The notes: generated by a model from the letters alone, not told the origin. Positions 25,046-33,722 are shown, counted from the first letter of the stretch. The stretch is 64,000 nucleotides of DNA from Longilinea sp964536805 (GCA_964536805.1 CAZHYQ010000004.1:124001-188000), one strand, 5' to 3'. Numbers and translations: made by a program.

Positions 25046-26494
25046 ATGTTGGTAAAAGACTTTGTTAAAATCAGCGATTTTGAATGGGAGTTGCCTAAAT
25101 CCTTTCGAGAGGATATGCGCGTGGCGGTCAGGCTGTTCGCCAGCCAGGAATTGCTGAGCGCTGCCCTGGACGACTTATCGCTTGTTCAGGCAGTGAATGT
25201 AGCCACGCTTCCCGGGCTGGTCGGCCCGGTGGTGGTGATGCCGGATGTTCATCAGGGTTACGGATTCCCGATTGGAGGCGTGGCTGCTACGGAATTCCCG
25301 CATGGAGTCATTTCGCCCGGCGGAATTGGATATGATATCAATTGCGGCGTCCGGTTGCTGAGTTCCCGCATCCGCTTTGAAAGTGCAAGAACTCGCCTGG
25401 ATGAATTGGCGGCTGCGCTCAATGCCAATTGCCCGAGCGGGATGGGAAAGGCTGGGCCGTACCAGCTCAACGAGGCAGAAATTGATGATGTTTGCCGTCT
25501 CGGCGCAAAATGGGCGGTAAAAAAAGGCCTGGGTACGGCGGATGATTTGCGTCGTACGGAAGAAAACGGCTGCGTTGAAGGCGCTGATCCGCGCTGGGTG
25601 AGCGAACGCGCCAAGGCGCGCGGCAGCGACCAGTTGGGAACACTCGGGTCTGGCAACCACTTTATCGAGGTGGATGTCGTTGATCGAATCTATGACATCC
25701 AGGCGGCGCAAACCATGGAACTCGAGGAGGGCTGCCTGGTGCTCCAGTTTCATTGCGGTTCGCGCGGGTTGGGACACCAGGTCTGCAGCGATTATGTACA
25801 GGAATTTCAAACAGCCGTTCGGCGTTATGGAATCCAACTTCCGGACCGTGAACTTGTTTGCGCACCCATGGATTCGCCGGAAGGCCAGCATTACCTGGCT
25901 GCCATGCGGTCAGCGGCCAATTATGCATTTAGCAACCGGCAAATTCTGGCAAATCTGGCAAGGCGTGCATTCGAACAAACGTTGGGCGGCCAGGGTAAAG
26001 CTGTAACTCTGCGACAGGTTTACGATGTTGCCCATAACATGGGAAAGATCGAGACGCATACCATCCAGGGACGCCAGATCAGCATCTGCGTTCATCGAAA
26101 AGGCGCAACCCGCGCCTTCGGACCCGCACAGACCGGGTTGCCAGCTGAATATATGGGGATTGGTCAGCCGGTTCTAGTACCGGGTTCGATGGGCACGGCG
26201 TCATGGGTGTTGGTGGGCACGGACGCAAGCATGGAACGATCTTATGGATCCACCTGCCACGGCGCGGGCAGACTCATGAGCCGGAGCAAAGCCAAACGCG
26301 AGGTGCGGGGTGAAAGACTACGGGATGAATTGGCGCAGCACGGCATTCACATCCGGGCGGGTTCCATGGCCGGATTGGCCGAAGAAGCCCCCCAGGCTTA
26401 TAAGGATGTGGATGAGGTCGTGGAGACTGTCTGCGGAGCCAGCATTGCGCGCAAGGTGGCCCGATTGCGTCCAGTGGTGGTTGTAAAAGGATGA
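25046..26494 (+). CDS. rtcB: RNA-splicing ligase RtcB
   Basis: GTP- and manganese-dependent ligase that joins 2',3'-cyclic phosphate (or 3'-phosphate) and 5'-OH RNA ends, used in RNA repair. 482 residues from the ATG at 25046, seven bases after a strong GGAGG; an in-frame GTG at 25016 is less likely. The metal ligands and core motifs are present: PDVHQGYGFPIGG, GGIGYDINCGVR (Asp and Cys), LGTLGSGNHFIEV, FHCGSRGLGHQV and VAHNMGKIE. The guanylylated histidine lies in STCHGAGRLMSRSKA. No insertion or intein is present. It ends three bases before the stop of the convergent ybaK-like gene. Confidence 0.96.
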   Translation: MLVKDFVKISDFEWELPKSFREDMRVAVRLFASQELLSAALDDLSLVQAVNVATLPGLVGPVVVMPDVHQGYGFPIGGVAATEFPHGVISPGGIGYDINCGVRLLSSRIRFESARTRLDELAAALNANCPSGMGKAGPYQLNEAEIDDVCRLGAKWAVKKGLGTADDLRRTEENGCVEGADPRWVSERAKARGSDQLGTLGSGNHFIEVDVVDRIYDIQAAQTMELEEGCLVLQFHCGSRGLGHQVCSDYVQEFQTAVRRYGIQLPDRELVCAPMDSPEGQHYLAAMRSAANYAFSNRQILANLARRAFEQTLGGQGKAVTLRQVYDVAHNMGKIETHTIQGRQISICVHRKGATRAFGPAQTGLPAEYMGIGQPVLVPGSMGTASWVLVGTDASMERSYGSTCHGAGRLMSRSKAKREVRGERLRDELAQHGIHIRAGSMAGLAEEAPQAYKDVDEVVETVCGASIARKVARLRPVVVVKG

Positions 26495-26497
26495 AGG

Positions 26498-26998
26498 TTA
26501 TTCTTCCAGGGTATCAGAATCCTGCGTTTGTTTGCTTACAACCGCAACCCGGGCACGACATATTTTGATCAAGGCGGCAACCGGCAAACGGATGTTCAAC
26601 CCGCGCTGTCCGCCGGAAATGTGGATTTGCTCAAACTGGCTGGCTGTTTGATCTAGGATCACCTGGAAACCTTTATTGATTAATGCCAATGGCGAAATGC
26701 CGCCTGCCTGCAAGCCGGTCATTGATTCAGCCTCCCGTTGGGTCGTTAAATTCACCTTTTTTTCACCCAAAAAAGCTGCCAATGCTTTTAGATCAACTTC
26801 ATGATTGCCAGGGATGACTGCCAATACCGGTTTACCGGGTTTGTCCCGTTTTACGACAATCGTCTTGAAAACCATTTCTTCGGCGACGCCCAACCGGCGA
26901 GCGGTTTCAATTGCGCCTAATTTTTCCACTGGTAAATCATAGGCAGTAAAAGGAATTTTCAGTGCTTCCAGCATGCGGGTGACATTATTGGTTGGCAT
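26498..26998 (-). CDS. ybaK: YbaK/EbsC-type Cys-tRNA(Pro) deacylase
   Basis: Hydrolyses cysteine mischarged on tRNA-Pro (trans-editing). 166 residues, a single YbaK domain. Recognisable are TNNVTRMLEALKIPFTAYDLP at the N-terminus, the conserved lysine in FKTIVVK, PGNHEVDLKALA, and the central GYQxGGISPLG-type motif seen here as TGLQAGGISPLAL. The extended C-terminus (RARVAVVSKQTQDSDTLEE) is ordinary. Start codon ATG, two bases after the stop of the upstream PHP gene, so both are probably on one transcript. Confidence 0.9.
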   Translation of the reverse strand: MPTNNVTRMLEALKIPFTAYDLPVEKLGAIETARRLGVAEEMVFKTIVVKRDKPGKPVLAVIPGNHEVDLKALAAFLGEKKVNLTTQREAESMTGLQAGGISPLALINKGFQVILDQTASQFEQIHISGGQRGLNIRLPVAALIKICRARVAVVSKQTQDSDTLEE

Positions 26999-27000
26999 TG

Positions 27001-28065
27001 TTAGCTTTCGCGGAGGTAAATCGGGTTGCTAAATATCCAGCCCCGACGCCTGCCCAAATAACGGAGATAGCATTCCACCCTGTAAACGCCAGGCTGGTTG
27101 CTGATGTAAGCACAAATTTCCTGGTTATGCCAGGTTTGCACTACCTTGCCATCCTTCAGCAGCCGGCATTCGGCCTCGCCCGGAAGCCGTATTTGGAAGG
27201 TGACACCTTTGCGAAGGCGGACGGTATCACCCATGATTGCCATTTCTTCTCCCTGGGCGATAAAGCGAAAACCCCGGGTAGGGGCTGGGCGGTCATAACC
27301 GATAAAGGCATGTCCATCCCGTAAGGCCTGCAGAACCATGCGTCTATCGTTGATCAAATCGCCGGTGAGGGGGGTTGGCGTTAAAAGATGGGTATTGATC
27401 GACCCAAAATGAAATTCATAGGGAAAAATGGTCTTGCGGATGGGTCCAAAGGATTTATGCAGGGCGTGGGCATCGGATCCACCCACCGCGACCACGGGAT
27501 CACCGCCAGCGAGCAATTTATCCCACAAAGCCAGCGTTTCCGGCAATGGACCGCGCGCAATGGTTGCGGGAAAGAGGGCATGGAAAACCGCCTGTAGTGT
27601 GGAATGTGATACGCTCTTCAATTCGCTCAACCCATTCCATAATTCAATGCCTGTGAACCCGTGGATGTCCCAGTCTTCCCAGGTGATATCGGTTTCGCCA
27701 AAAGACGGAAGCGCATGTTCATTGGGGTGGGCCAGAAATGCCATTCCGCCTGCATTTTTTACCTGGTCCAGCAAAACCTGAGCGTTTGGCGCATAGGTTG
27801 CCAGTTCACGGTTGGCTCCGATGACCAACAAATGGTTTTTTTGTGGCAAACGGAACGGATCGTGGATTTCTTCCGCGCACATCAGCAACACTCTGCGATT
27901 GCCATCGCGCAGGTAGCCATCCATGCCCTGTACATACACATTGTGGTCTGTGGGGATCACTAGATCCAGACCCGACCGGAGGGCGGCCTGTAGGACTTCC
28001 TGATGCGTTCCAGAGCCATCGGAAAAGCGTGTGTGCAAATGCAGATTGGTTATGAGTTCTTCCAT
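27001..28065 (-). CDS. PHP-domain metallohydrolase (CehA/McbA-like)
   Basis: 354 residues. The N-terminal PHP domain has the metal-binding pattern NLHLHTRFSDGSGTHQEV, then IPTDHNVY, EEIHDPF, FLAHPNE and VGGSDAH, all typical of the polymerase-and-histidinol-phosphatase fold; two or three metals are expected. The C-terminal about 90 residues form a beta domain found in CehA/McbA-type members (FQIRLPGEAECRLLKDGKVV). The natural substrate, a phosphoester or other ester, is unknown. It is divergent from secG, with the secG promoter beginning only five bases away, and is followed by ybaK. Confidence 0.8.
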   Translation of the reverse strand: MEELITNLHLHTRFSDGSGTHQEVLQAALRSGLDLVIPTDHNVYVQGMDGYLRDGNRRVLLMCAEEIHDPFRLPQKNHLLVIGANRELATYAPNAQVLLDQVKNAGGMAFLAHPNEHALPSFGETDITWEDWDIHGFTGIELWNGLSELKSVSHSTLQAVFHALFPATIARGPLPETLALWDKLLAGGDPVVAVGGSDAHALHKSFGPIRKTIFPYEFHFGSINTHLLTPTPLTGDLINDRRMVLQALRDGHAFIGYDRPAPTRGFRFIAQGEEMAIMGDTVRLRKGVTFQIRLPGEAECRLLKDGKVVQTWHNQEICAYISNQPGVYRVECYLRYLGRRRGWIFSNPIYLRES

Positions 28066-28070
28066 ATTGA

Positions 28071-28100
28071 TTGACGATTCTGGCTAATGGACGGTATAAT
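28071..28100 (+). promoter_or_regulatory. Sigma-70-type promoter of secG
   Basis: TTGACG at 28071-28076 and TATAAT at 28095-28100 are separated by 18 bases. Expected transcription start near 28107, giving a leader of about 24 bases with GGAGG at 28120-28124 before the GTG at 28131. Confidence 0.8.
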
Positions 28101-28130
28101 CGAGCTTGCTTTTACTTTAGGAGGCTACGC

Positions 28131-28352
28131 GTGGAGAAATACTTAGACATTGTCCTGATTATAATATCGATCGCATTGATCGCTGCTGTAATTCTGCAAA
28201 ATAAAGGCGTCGGCCTGGGCGGTTTTGCAGGAAACGATAGCGGTTCCGTTTTTTCTGCCCGAAGAGGCGTTGAGAAAACGATTTTCTATATTACAATCGG
28301 TTTGGCGGTTGTATTCTTCATCGTCACGATTGTCACGGTTGCGATTAAATAA
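28131..28352 (+). CDS. secG: Preprotein translocase subunit SecG
   Basis: Small auxiliary subunit of the SecYEG channel in the cytoplasmic membrane. 73 residues from the GTG at 28131, six bases after GGAGG; the open frame extends to 28071 but crosses the promoter. Two membrane helices (about 3-22 and 48-72) flank the typical glycine-rich cytoplasmic loop with the QNKGVGLGGFAGNDSGSVFSARRG pattern, shortened here in description to its core LGGFAG. Length is normal for SecG. A hairpin terminator follows before the peptide-binding protein gene. Confidence 0.93.
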   Translation: MEKYLDIVLIIISIALIAAVILQNKGVGLGGFAGNDSGSVFSARRGVEKTIFYITIGLAVVFFIVTIVTVAIK

Positions 28353-28406
28353 CGGAGCCTGAAGCGTTTTTTCGCAATTCAGCTGACCCAAAGACGCAAT
28401 GAATGG

Positions 28407-28442
28407 GGCGACTTGCCTGAAATTGGGGTAGTCGCCTTTTTT
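28407..28442 (+). terminator. Terminator after secG
   Basis: GGCGACT (28407-28413, within a G run) pairs with AGTCGCC (28430-28436), followed by six Ts. It lies between secG and the next gene, and ends 17 bases before that gene's ATG. Confidence 0.75.
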
Positions 28443-28458
28443 CGTTTTTCAGAGGCCT

Positions 28459-30150
28459 ATGAAAAAAATCCGCTGGCAACTAATCATCATCTTTTTGACT
28501 GGTCTGGTTGTGGCAGCTTTGCTACTCATTGAACAACCTGCGCCGCAAACAACAACCTCCGCACCCAAGCCTTCGGAAGGCGGCGCTTATGCTGAAGCGC
28601 TCATTGGTTCCTTGCAGCGCCTGAACCCGGTGTTGGATTTTTATAATTCCGTCGATCGGGACGTGGACCGCCTGATCTACAGCCGGCTGATCACATTTGA
28701 TGACCGCGGTAACCCGGTGGCTGATTTGGCTGATTCATGGGGTTATTCAAAAGACGGGACAATCTATAATTTCTCCCTTAAGGAGGGCGTCCTTTGGCAG
28801 GATGGCAAAGCACTTACCAGCGATGATATTCTTTTTACGATTGAATTAATGCGGACCGACTCGCCGGTGATCCCATCCGATCTGCGCGATTTCTGGACCA
28901 GCGTTGAGGTGACGGCCGTCAATCCGACCCAAATACAATTCAAGCTGCCAGAACCATTTTCACCCTTTCTGGATTACCTGACATTCGGCATTCTTCCCAG
29001 ACATCTGCTGGAAGGGGTTAGCTTTGCCGATCTGGTGGATGCACCGTTCAACCTGAAGCCAGTGGGCAGCGGACCTTATCAATTCGACCGAATTATCGCT
29101 GAAAATGGCAAGATTACCGGAATCGTGCTTTCGGTAAATAATCAGTATTACGGCAGTAAACCCTTTATTCAACAAATCGTTTTTCGGTATTATCCGGATG
29201 ATGCAGCTGCGTGGGACGCATATCGGAATGGGAATGTACAGGGAATTGCAGGACTTTCAAAGGCTGTTCTGCCTGAAGTATTGCAGGATCCCGGGCTGTC
29301 ATTATTTACAAGCCGCCTGCCTGAATTATCGATGGTTTTATTTAACCTAAAGAGTAACGACAAACCCTTCCTCGGCGATGCGGCCGTCCGAAAGGCTCTT
29401 TTTACCGGTCTGAACCGGCAACGCATCGTTGACCAAATCCTCGCCGGCCAGGCCATCCTTGCCGATGGGCCGATTTTCCCGGGAACGTGGGCTTACAACG
29501 AAACCATCAGCCGGGTCGAATTCGACTCTACCAAAGCGCAAGGAATGCTTAAAGATGCGGGGTTTATCATCAGTTCCGATGATCCGGCTGTGCGCGTCAA
29601 AGACGGCGCACAACTCGCCTTTACGTTGATCTATCCGGATACGCCTCAACACGAGGTGATTGCACAAGCCATTCAAAAAGATTGGGAAGATCTCCAGGTC
29701 AGAGTGGACCTTGAAGCTGTGCCGTATGACGCACTGCTGAATGAGAGGTTGGCAAACCATGATTACCAGGCTGCCCTGGTTGATTTGGACCTAGCCCGCT
29801 CGCCAGACCCCGATCCTTATCCATTCTGGGATCAAGTGCAAGCAAACGGCGGGCAAAATTATACCCAATGGGATAACAAGGTTGCCAGCGATTACCTGGA
29901 AACAGCTCGCGTGACGTTGGATATCACTGAACGTGCCCGCCTTTACCGCAACTTTCAAGCGATATTTGCCGATGACCTGCCGGCATTGCCCTTGTATTAT
30001 CCAGTTTATTCCTACGCGGTTGCAACCCAGGTCCAAGGCATCCGCATTGGCCCGCTTTTTGATAGCTCTGACCGCTTTGCCAATGTTACTTCGTGGTTCT
30101 TGCAGGCAAGAATTGCCACCCCGATGCCGGGATTGACCCCGACGCCATAA
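28459..30150 (+). CDS. Oligopeptide-type ABC transporter substrate-binding protein (SBP family 5)
   Basis: Extracytoplasmic solute-binding protein. 563 residues. An N-terminal hydrophobic helix (about 7-24) preceded by KKIRWQ acts as an uncleaved anchor or signal peptide; no lipobox cysteine is seen. The SBP_bac_5 fold is shown by RLITFDDRGNPVADLADSW, YNFSLKEGVLWQDGKALTSDDI, PVGSGPYQF and the late QNYTQWDNKVASDYL. A Pro/Thr tail (PMPGLTPTP) ends the protein. No permease or ATPase genes accompany it here, so it either serves a distant Dpp/Opp system or acts as an orphan sensor or chaperone. Its ATG follows the secG terminator. Confidence 0.88.
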   Translation: MKKIRWQLIIIFLTGLVVAALLLIEQPAPQTTTSAPKPSEGGAYAEALIGSLQRLNPVLDFYNSVDRDVDRLIYSRLITFDDRGNPVADLADSWGYSKDGTIYNFSLKEGVLWQDGKALTSDDILFTIELMRTDSPVIPSDLRDFWTSVEVTAVNPTQIQFKLPEPFSPFLDYLTFGILPRHLLEGVSFADLVDAPFNLKPVGSGPYQFDRIIAENGKITGIVLSVNNQYYGSKPFIQQIVFRYYPDDAAAWDAYRNGNVQGIAGLSKAVLPEVLQDPGLSLFTSRLPELSMVLFNLKSNDKPFLGDAAVRKALFTGLNRQRIVDQILAGQAILADGPIFPGTWAYNETISRVEFDSTKAQGMLKDAGFIISSDDPAVRVKDGAQLAFTLIYPDTPQHEVIAQAIQKDWEDLQVRVDLEAVPYDALLNERLANHDYQAALVDLDLARSPDPDPYPFWDQVQANGGQNYTQWDNKVASDYLETARVTLDITERARLYRNFQAIFADDLPALPLYYPVYSYAVATQVQGIRIGPLFDSSDRFANVTSWFLQARIATPMPGLTPTP

Positions 30151-30183
30151 CAGTCGGGCACTTCTGCACCAAGGAGGGGATCT

Positions 30184-30747
30184 GTGCAGTCGGTGGATGT
30201 TGATCGCGCTTTTCTGGAAAGTTCCTTGATTGAATTGCCAGATTTTATTCTGTCGAATGAAATTTACTGGCCTATTGGGATCCAAACGGATCGGAAATTT
30301 GCCTCCAATCTCCCGCAGCTATCTCTTGGTAATATCCGGTTGGCGTCTGCGCGATTAGCTGCGGGGACGGATTCTGGTGATGCCGCGCAGCTGATCAGCG
30401 ACATTGATCTGGTATTCACAAAATGGCGTTCCAATTGGGCAAAGAAGGCAACGGCTGAATATTCAAGCCGTTTGAATCTTTGGAAAGACCGCCTGTCTGA
30501 ATTGATCAGCGACCCATCCCAGGCGATCTACCGTTATCAAATACGATTGAGAGTCATCCTTGACTTATTAAAAGAGGATCTGCTGGTCGAACCTGCTCAA
30601 CCCCAAATTGAGTTGCTGGCGGGATTGGACGCTCGATTACGGGCAGCCACCATCAGTTCCGAATTCATCTGGGACTCTGAGATCCAGAATGGTTTCTCCC
30701 CAGATCGGTTCTGGTATCTTTACCGAAGCTTGAAATTGCATGCTTGA
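30184..30747 (+). CDS. Hypothetical protein upstream of the cobalamin adenosyltransferase
   Basis: Not recognised. 187 residues, soluble, mostly helical by composition, with no membrane segment and no cysteine. The first part has FLESSLIELPDFILSNEIYWPI; the middle is rich in charged residues (WRSNWAKKATAEYSSRLNLWKDRL) and may form coiled helices; the end has FIWDSEIQNGFSPDRFWYLYRSL. GTG start with AAGGAGGGG upstream, a strong ribosome site. It starts 33 bases after the binding-protein gene and ends just before the adenosyltransferase start, so cotranscription with both is likely. No function is proposed. Confidence 0.75.
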   Translation: MQSVDVDRAFLESSLIELPDFILSNEIYWPIGIQTDRKFASNLPQLSLGNIRLASARLAAGTDSGDAAQLISDIDLVFTKWRSNWAKKATAEYSSRLNLWKDRLSELISDPSQAIYRYQIRLRVILDLLKEDLLVEPAQPQIELLAGLDARLRAATISSEFIWDSEIQNGFSPDRFWYLYRSLKLHA

Positions 30748-30754
30748 GGTAACC

Positions 30755-31306
30755 ATGGGAAAGTTTTTCACAGGACTTGGTGATGATGGCAATACGGGGG
30801 TATTAGGCGAAGGCCGAATACCCAAGTATGATCTTCGTATCGAAGCGCTCGGGGCAGTTGATGAAGCTTCCGCGGCGCTTGGAATTGCGCGTAGTCAAAC
30901 AACTCGGGTTGAAACTCAAACAAGAATCCTCTCAATCCAGCGCGAGCTTTATCAATTGATGGCTGAATTGGCCGCCACCCCCGAAAATGCTGAGCGTTTT
31001 CATTATATTGACTCAAGATCGGTTACCCGCCTTGAAGAAGAGATAATCCATTTAGGCAAGGATATTGAAATCTCGCGCGAGTTTATTGTACCGGGCGACT
31101 CGCCATCAGGGGCGGCGTTGGATTTAGCCAGAGTAATCGTTCGCCGGGCAGAACGGCGCGTCGCCGAAGTTTTGGCAGATGGGATTTTTTCGAATCGTGA
31201 ACTTCTGCGGTATTTAAACCGCTTGTCTTCTCTCTTATATCTCTTGGAACTTTCTGAAAACGCGGCCTCTGGACGCGCAAATCCTACTTTGGCGAAAGAA
31301 AAATGA
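30755..31306 (+). CDS. PduO-type ATP:cob(I)alamin adenosyltransferase
   Basis: Adds the adenosyl group to cob(I)alamin to form coenzyme B12. 183 residues from the ATG at 30755, four bases after GAGGT; an ATG at 30740 lies within the upstream gene. The nucleotide-binding N-terminus TGLGDDGNTGVLGEGRIPKYD is the PduO signature, followed by EALGAVDEASAALG. VIVRRAERRVAEV carries the conserved Arg residues of the active site, and NRELLRYLNRLSSLLYLL closes the helical bundle. No other cobalamin gene is in the window, so it may support a B12-dependent mutase or ribonucleotide reductase elsewhere. Its stop overlaps the next start (ATGA). Confidence 0.92.
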   Translation: MGKFFTGLGDDGNTGVLGEGRIPKYDLRIEALGAVDEASAALGIARSQTTRVETQTRILSIQRELYQLMAELAATPENAERFHYIDSRSVTRLEEEIIHLGKDIEISREFIVPGDSPSGAALDLARVIVRRAERRVAEVLADGIFSNRELLRYLNRLSSLLYLLELSENAASGRANPTLAKEK

Positions 31307-32013
31307 TTGGTACCTTTGTGAATGTCGCTGCGGTAATTATTGGAAGCCTGCTTGGCAATTTAATGGGCAATCGGCTGCCAGAACGAGTCCGAAGTACGGT
31401 GGTTTCTGGTTTCGGGTTGTTTACATTGGGATATGGATTGCAAATGTTCATCAAAACCCAGAACGCACTGGTGGTCGTCGGTGCAATCTTAATCGGGTCT
31501 TTGTTGGGAGAATGGTGGCAGATCGATCAACACCTTGCTCATCTGGGGGTGTGGTTGGAGGGCAAGTTTAATTCTGGCAGCGATGTTCAATCCTCAAAAC
31601 GCTTTATCAAAGGGTTTCTTACCGCTTCGCTCATCTTCTGCGTCGGGCCGATGGCTATTCTTGGCTCCATTCAAGATGGGTTGACCGGGGATAGCAGTAT
31701 TTTGATCGTAAAAGCTATATTGGATGGATTTGCTGCCCTGGCGTTTGCCTCCACTCTGGGGCTGGGCGTTATCTTCTCTGCGGCGTTGTTGTTGGTGTAC
31801 CAGGGCGGTATAACCTTGCTGGCGGTTCAAATGCAGTCATTCGTTTCCACCGCCATGATCACCGAAATGTCCGCCGCCGGCGGGCTTATCCTGGTCGCCT
31901 TGACCATTGGAAGCCTGCTTGAATTGAAACCCATTCGTTCAGCCAATTTTCTGCCAGCCTTAGTTATCGCTCCATTGCTTGTGGTGGCGTTAACCGCATT
32001 TGGGCTGTATTAA
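31303..32013 (+). CDS. DUF554 family membrane protein
   Basis: 236 residues with about seven hydrophobic segments. The N-terminus IGTFVNVAAVIIGSLLGNLMGNRLPE and GFGLFTLGYGLQM are characteristic of DUF554 (YqgA-like) proteins; FCVGPMAILGSIQDGLTGD is the family core motif. Transport function has been suggested for the family but is not established. Translationally coupled to the adenosyltransferase by ATGA overlap. A perfect palindrome lies directly after the stop and probably ends the transcript. Confidence 0.88.
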   Translation: MIGTFVNVAAVIIGSLLGNLMGNRLPERVRSTVVSGFGLFTLGYGLQMFIKTQNALVVVGAILIGSLLGEWWQIDQHLAHLGVWLEGKFNSGSDVQSSKRFIKGFLTASLIFCVGPMAILGSIQDGLTGDSSILIVKAILDGFAALAFASTLGLGVIFSAALLLVYQGGITLLAVQMQSFVSTAMITEMSAAGGLILVALTIGSLLELKPIRSANFLPALVIAPLLVVALTAFGLY

Positions 32014-32026
32014 TCTAATAGAAGTA

Positions 32027-32072
32027 CGCAATAACAAAGAGGGCAAACATGTTTGCCCTCTTTGTTATTGCG
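32027..32072. terminator. Perfect 46-base palindrome, probable bidirectional terminator
   Basis: Two exactly complementary 23-base arms (32027-32049 and 32050-32072) with no spacer lie between convergent genes. The arm has GAGGGCAAACA at the centre side and CTCTTTGTTATTG on the far side, giving a T-rich end in both directions. A rho-independent terminator is the simplest reading. Confidence 0.7.
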
Positions 32073-32091
32073 CATCATATGATCCTTGTGG

Positions 32092-32802
32092 CTATTTCGC
32101 TAACGCCGCGTCGATGGCTTGCGCCAATCCAACATAACCTTCCACAAGTGTTCCGTTGACAATGAAAGACGGTGTCGCCTTGACACCCAGGCTGCGTCCG
32201 CGCGCCAGATCATCGAACACCTGTTGTTTATATTTATTTCCTGAAAAACAACTCTTAAAGGCGCTGGTGTCCAATCCAAGAGTTTCGGCAAAGGCTGTCA
32301 ACCGCTTGCTGGTAAAATCGCCGATATTTTCGCCATTTTGATTGGTAAAAAGGAGATCGTGGAATTCCCAGAACTTATTTTGATCGGCGGCACAATAGGC
32401 TGCTTGGGCAGCGTCTTTAGACTCTCCGCTGGTCGTGCTGGGATCCAGGATGGAAAAGGACGAATAAGTGAAATATACCTTGCCTGTTTTCACGTAGTTA
32501 TCGACAATATTTTTCTCGCCTTCCTCAAAGAAGAGGCGGCAATAAGGACACTGAAAATCGCTAAATTCCTCAACTTTCACAGGAGCATTGGGGTCGCCCA
32601 TGGAATTGCGATTTACCTGGGGTCGTTCGATAGCAGCTGCCGGACGGATTTGGCCGATTGGTTTATTATTAACCAGGATCAGTACGGCCACAACGGCGAT
32701 GGCTATGATCGAAATAATGCCGATCCAAATATAGCGCTGGCGTGTTTCATCACGCCGGCGTTTTTCCTTTAATTTGACACGGGTTTCATTTTTTCTTGGC
32801 AT
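32092..32802 (-). CDS. Membrane-anchored DsbA/thioredoxin-like disulfide oxidoreductase
   Basis: Catalyses thiol-disulfide exchange outside the membrane. 236 residues. A strongly basic N-terminal tail (RVKLKEKRRRDETRQR) precedes one membrane helix (about 25-45), which anchors the protein with its domain outside. The thioredoxin-type domain has active site CPYC (85-88) in EFSDFQCPYCRLF and the cis-proline in VKATPSFIVNG; two further cysteines (AAYCAAD, KSCFSG) are present. This resembles the DsbA-like Thioredoxin_4 family common in Gram-positives and Chloroflexota. ATG start with GAGGG upstream. It is convergent with the DUF554 gene. Confidence 0.9.
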   Translation of the reverse strand: MPRKNETRVKLKEKRRRDETRQRYIWIGIISIIAIAVVAVLILVNNKPIGQIRPAAAIERPQVNRNSMGDPNAPVKVEEFSDFQCPYCRLFFEEGEKNIVDNYVKTGKVYFTYSSFSILDPSTTSGESKDAAQAAYCAADQNKFWEFHDLLFTNQNGENIGDFTSKRLTAFAETLGLDTSAFKSCFSGNKYKQQVFDDLARGRSLGVKATPSFIVNGTLVEGYVGLAQAIDAALAK

Positions 32803-32871
32803 ATATTCCCTCTAGCTTCAAAGATAATGATATTTTGCCATTAATGGTATGAAAAGTAAAGAAAATGAATT

Positions 32872-33717
32872 TTAATCTTGGTAAACCAGAACCGGGAAAT
32901 GTTCGCCGGTATGAACAAAACCTAATCGTTGGTAAAGTGCCTGCGATGCCAGGTTATCATGCTGGGTATTAACCGTGGCAGACCGGACCTGTAAACGTTC
33001 CAGTTGTTTTAACAAATCGTAGACCAGGGTGTAACCGATCTTCTGTCCCTGCAATTGCGGCAATACTGCCAAACGGGCAAGATGGGCATTGAAGGAAGTT
33101 GCGGTACTCATCTGGTAGGCAATGATCTGGTCATTGACCTCGAACAGCGTGGCGAACGCACTCTGTTCGTAAGCATGGTTCAGCGCTGATTGCGATAAAC
33201 GCCATAATGGTTCAAAAGCCAGGTTGTCAATTCTGGTTATTTCCGGCAGATCGTCCGGGAGTATTGGGCGAATGATGGCGCCGTCCGGTAAATGCGGCTC
33301 GGTTGAAAAACCGCCATCCCAGGCAAGGGTGACAATTTGTTGATACTCAGTCCATCCGTGGCGTAGCAGCAGACGCATAAACCAATCGTGTAATGCAATT
33401 GCGGCCAGGGTCCTGTTCGGAGTTGTGTTTAGGCTGTCCAACTCGGTTGTAAACAAACGTACCCAGGCATCGTCCGGTGAAATTTGCGAACTGCAGGCAA
33501 ATAACCGCACCCAGGCGATGCCAGGCGGATCATCCGGGCAGGCAAATGCTGCCTGGACTTTATGGTCTTGATCCAGGATCCAAAACGAACCTTCACCCAA
33601 CCAGTCAAGGATGGGTTGCCAATCGAGATGGCGATGGACATAGCGTGCCTGGTTTAAGAAAAAGGCCAGGTCGCTGGTATCGTTTTTTTGAGCGGGACGA
33701 ATGTCTGATGAATCCAT
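32872..33717 (-). CDS. GNAT-family acetyltransferase with duplicated domain
   Basis: About 281 residues from the ATG at 33717; a frame start at 33741 would lie in the loop of the preceding terminator, so it is not favoured. The C-terminal half is a clear GNAT domain: IIRPILPDDLPEITRIDNLAFEP, LARLAVLPQLQGQKIGYTLVYDLL (acetyl-CoA binding) and ASQALYQRLGFVHTG. The N-terminal half (IRPAQKNDTSDLAFFLNQA and so on) looks like a divergent second GNAT fold without the binding turn. The substrate is unknown. There is no ribosome site before the ATG, only a T-rich terminator tail, so the start is the weak point. Confidence 0.8.
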   Translation of the reverse strand: MDSSDIRPAQKNDTSDLAFFLNQARYVHRHLDWQPILDWLGEGSFWILDQDHKVQAAFACPDDPPGIAWVRLFACSSQISPDDAWVRLFTTELDSLNTTPNRTLAAIALHDWFMRLLLRHGWTEYQQIVTLAWDGGFSTEPHLPDGAIIRPILPDDLPEITRIDNLAFEPLWRLSQSALNHAYEQSAFATLFEVNDQIIAYQMSTATSFNAHLARLAVLPQLQGQKIGYTLVYDLLKQLERLQVRSATVNTQHDNLASQALYQRLGFVHTGEHFPVLVYQD

Positions 33718-33722
33718 TTTAG

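Noticed and set aside
27001..28065. PHP-domain gene considered as histidinol phosphatase or PolC-type exonuclease
   Set aside because: No histidine biosynthesis or polymerase context, and the C-terminal beta domain fits CehA/McbA-like hydrolases better.
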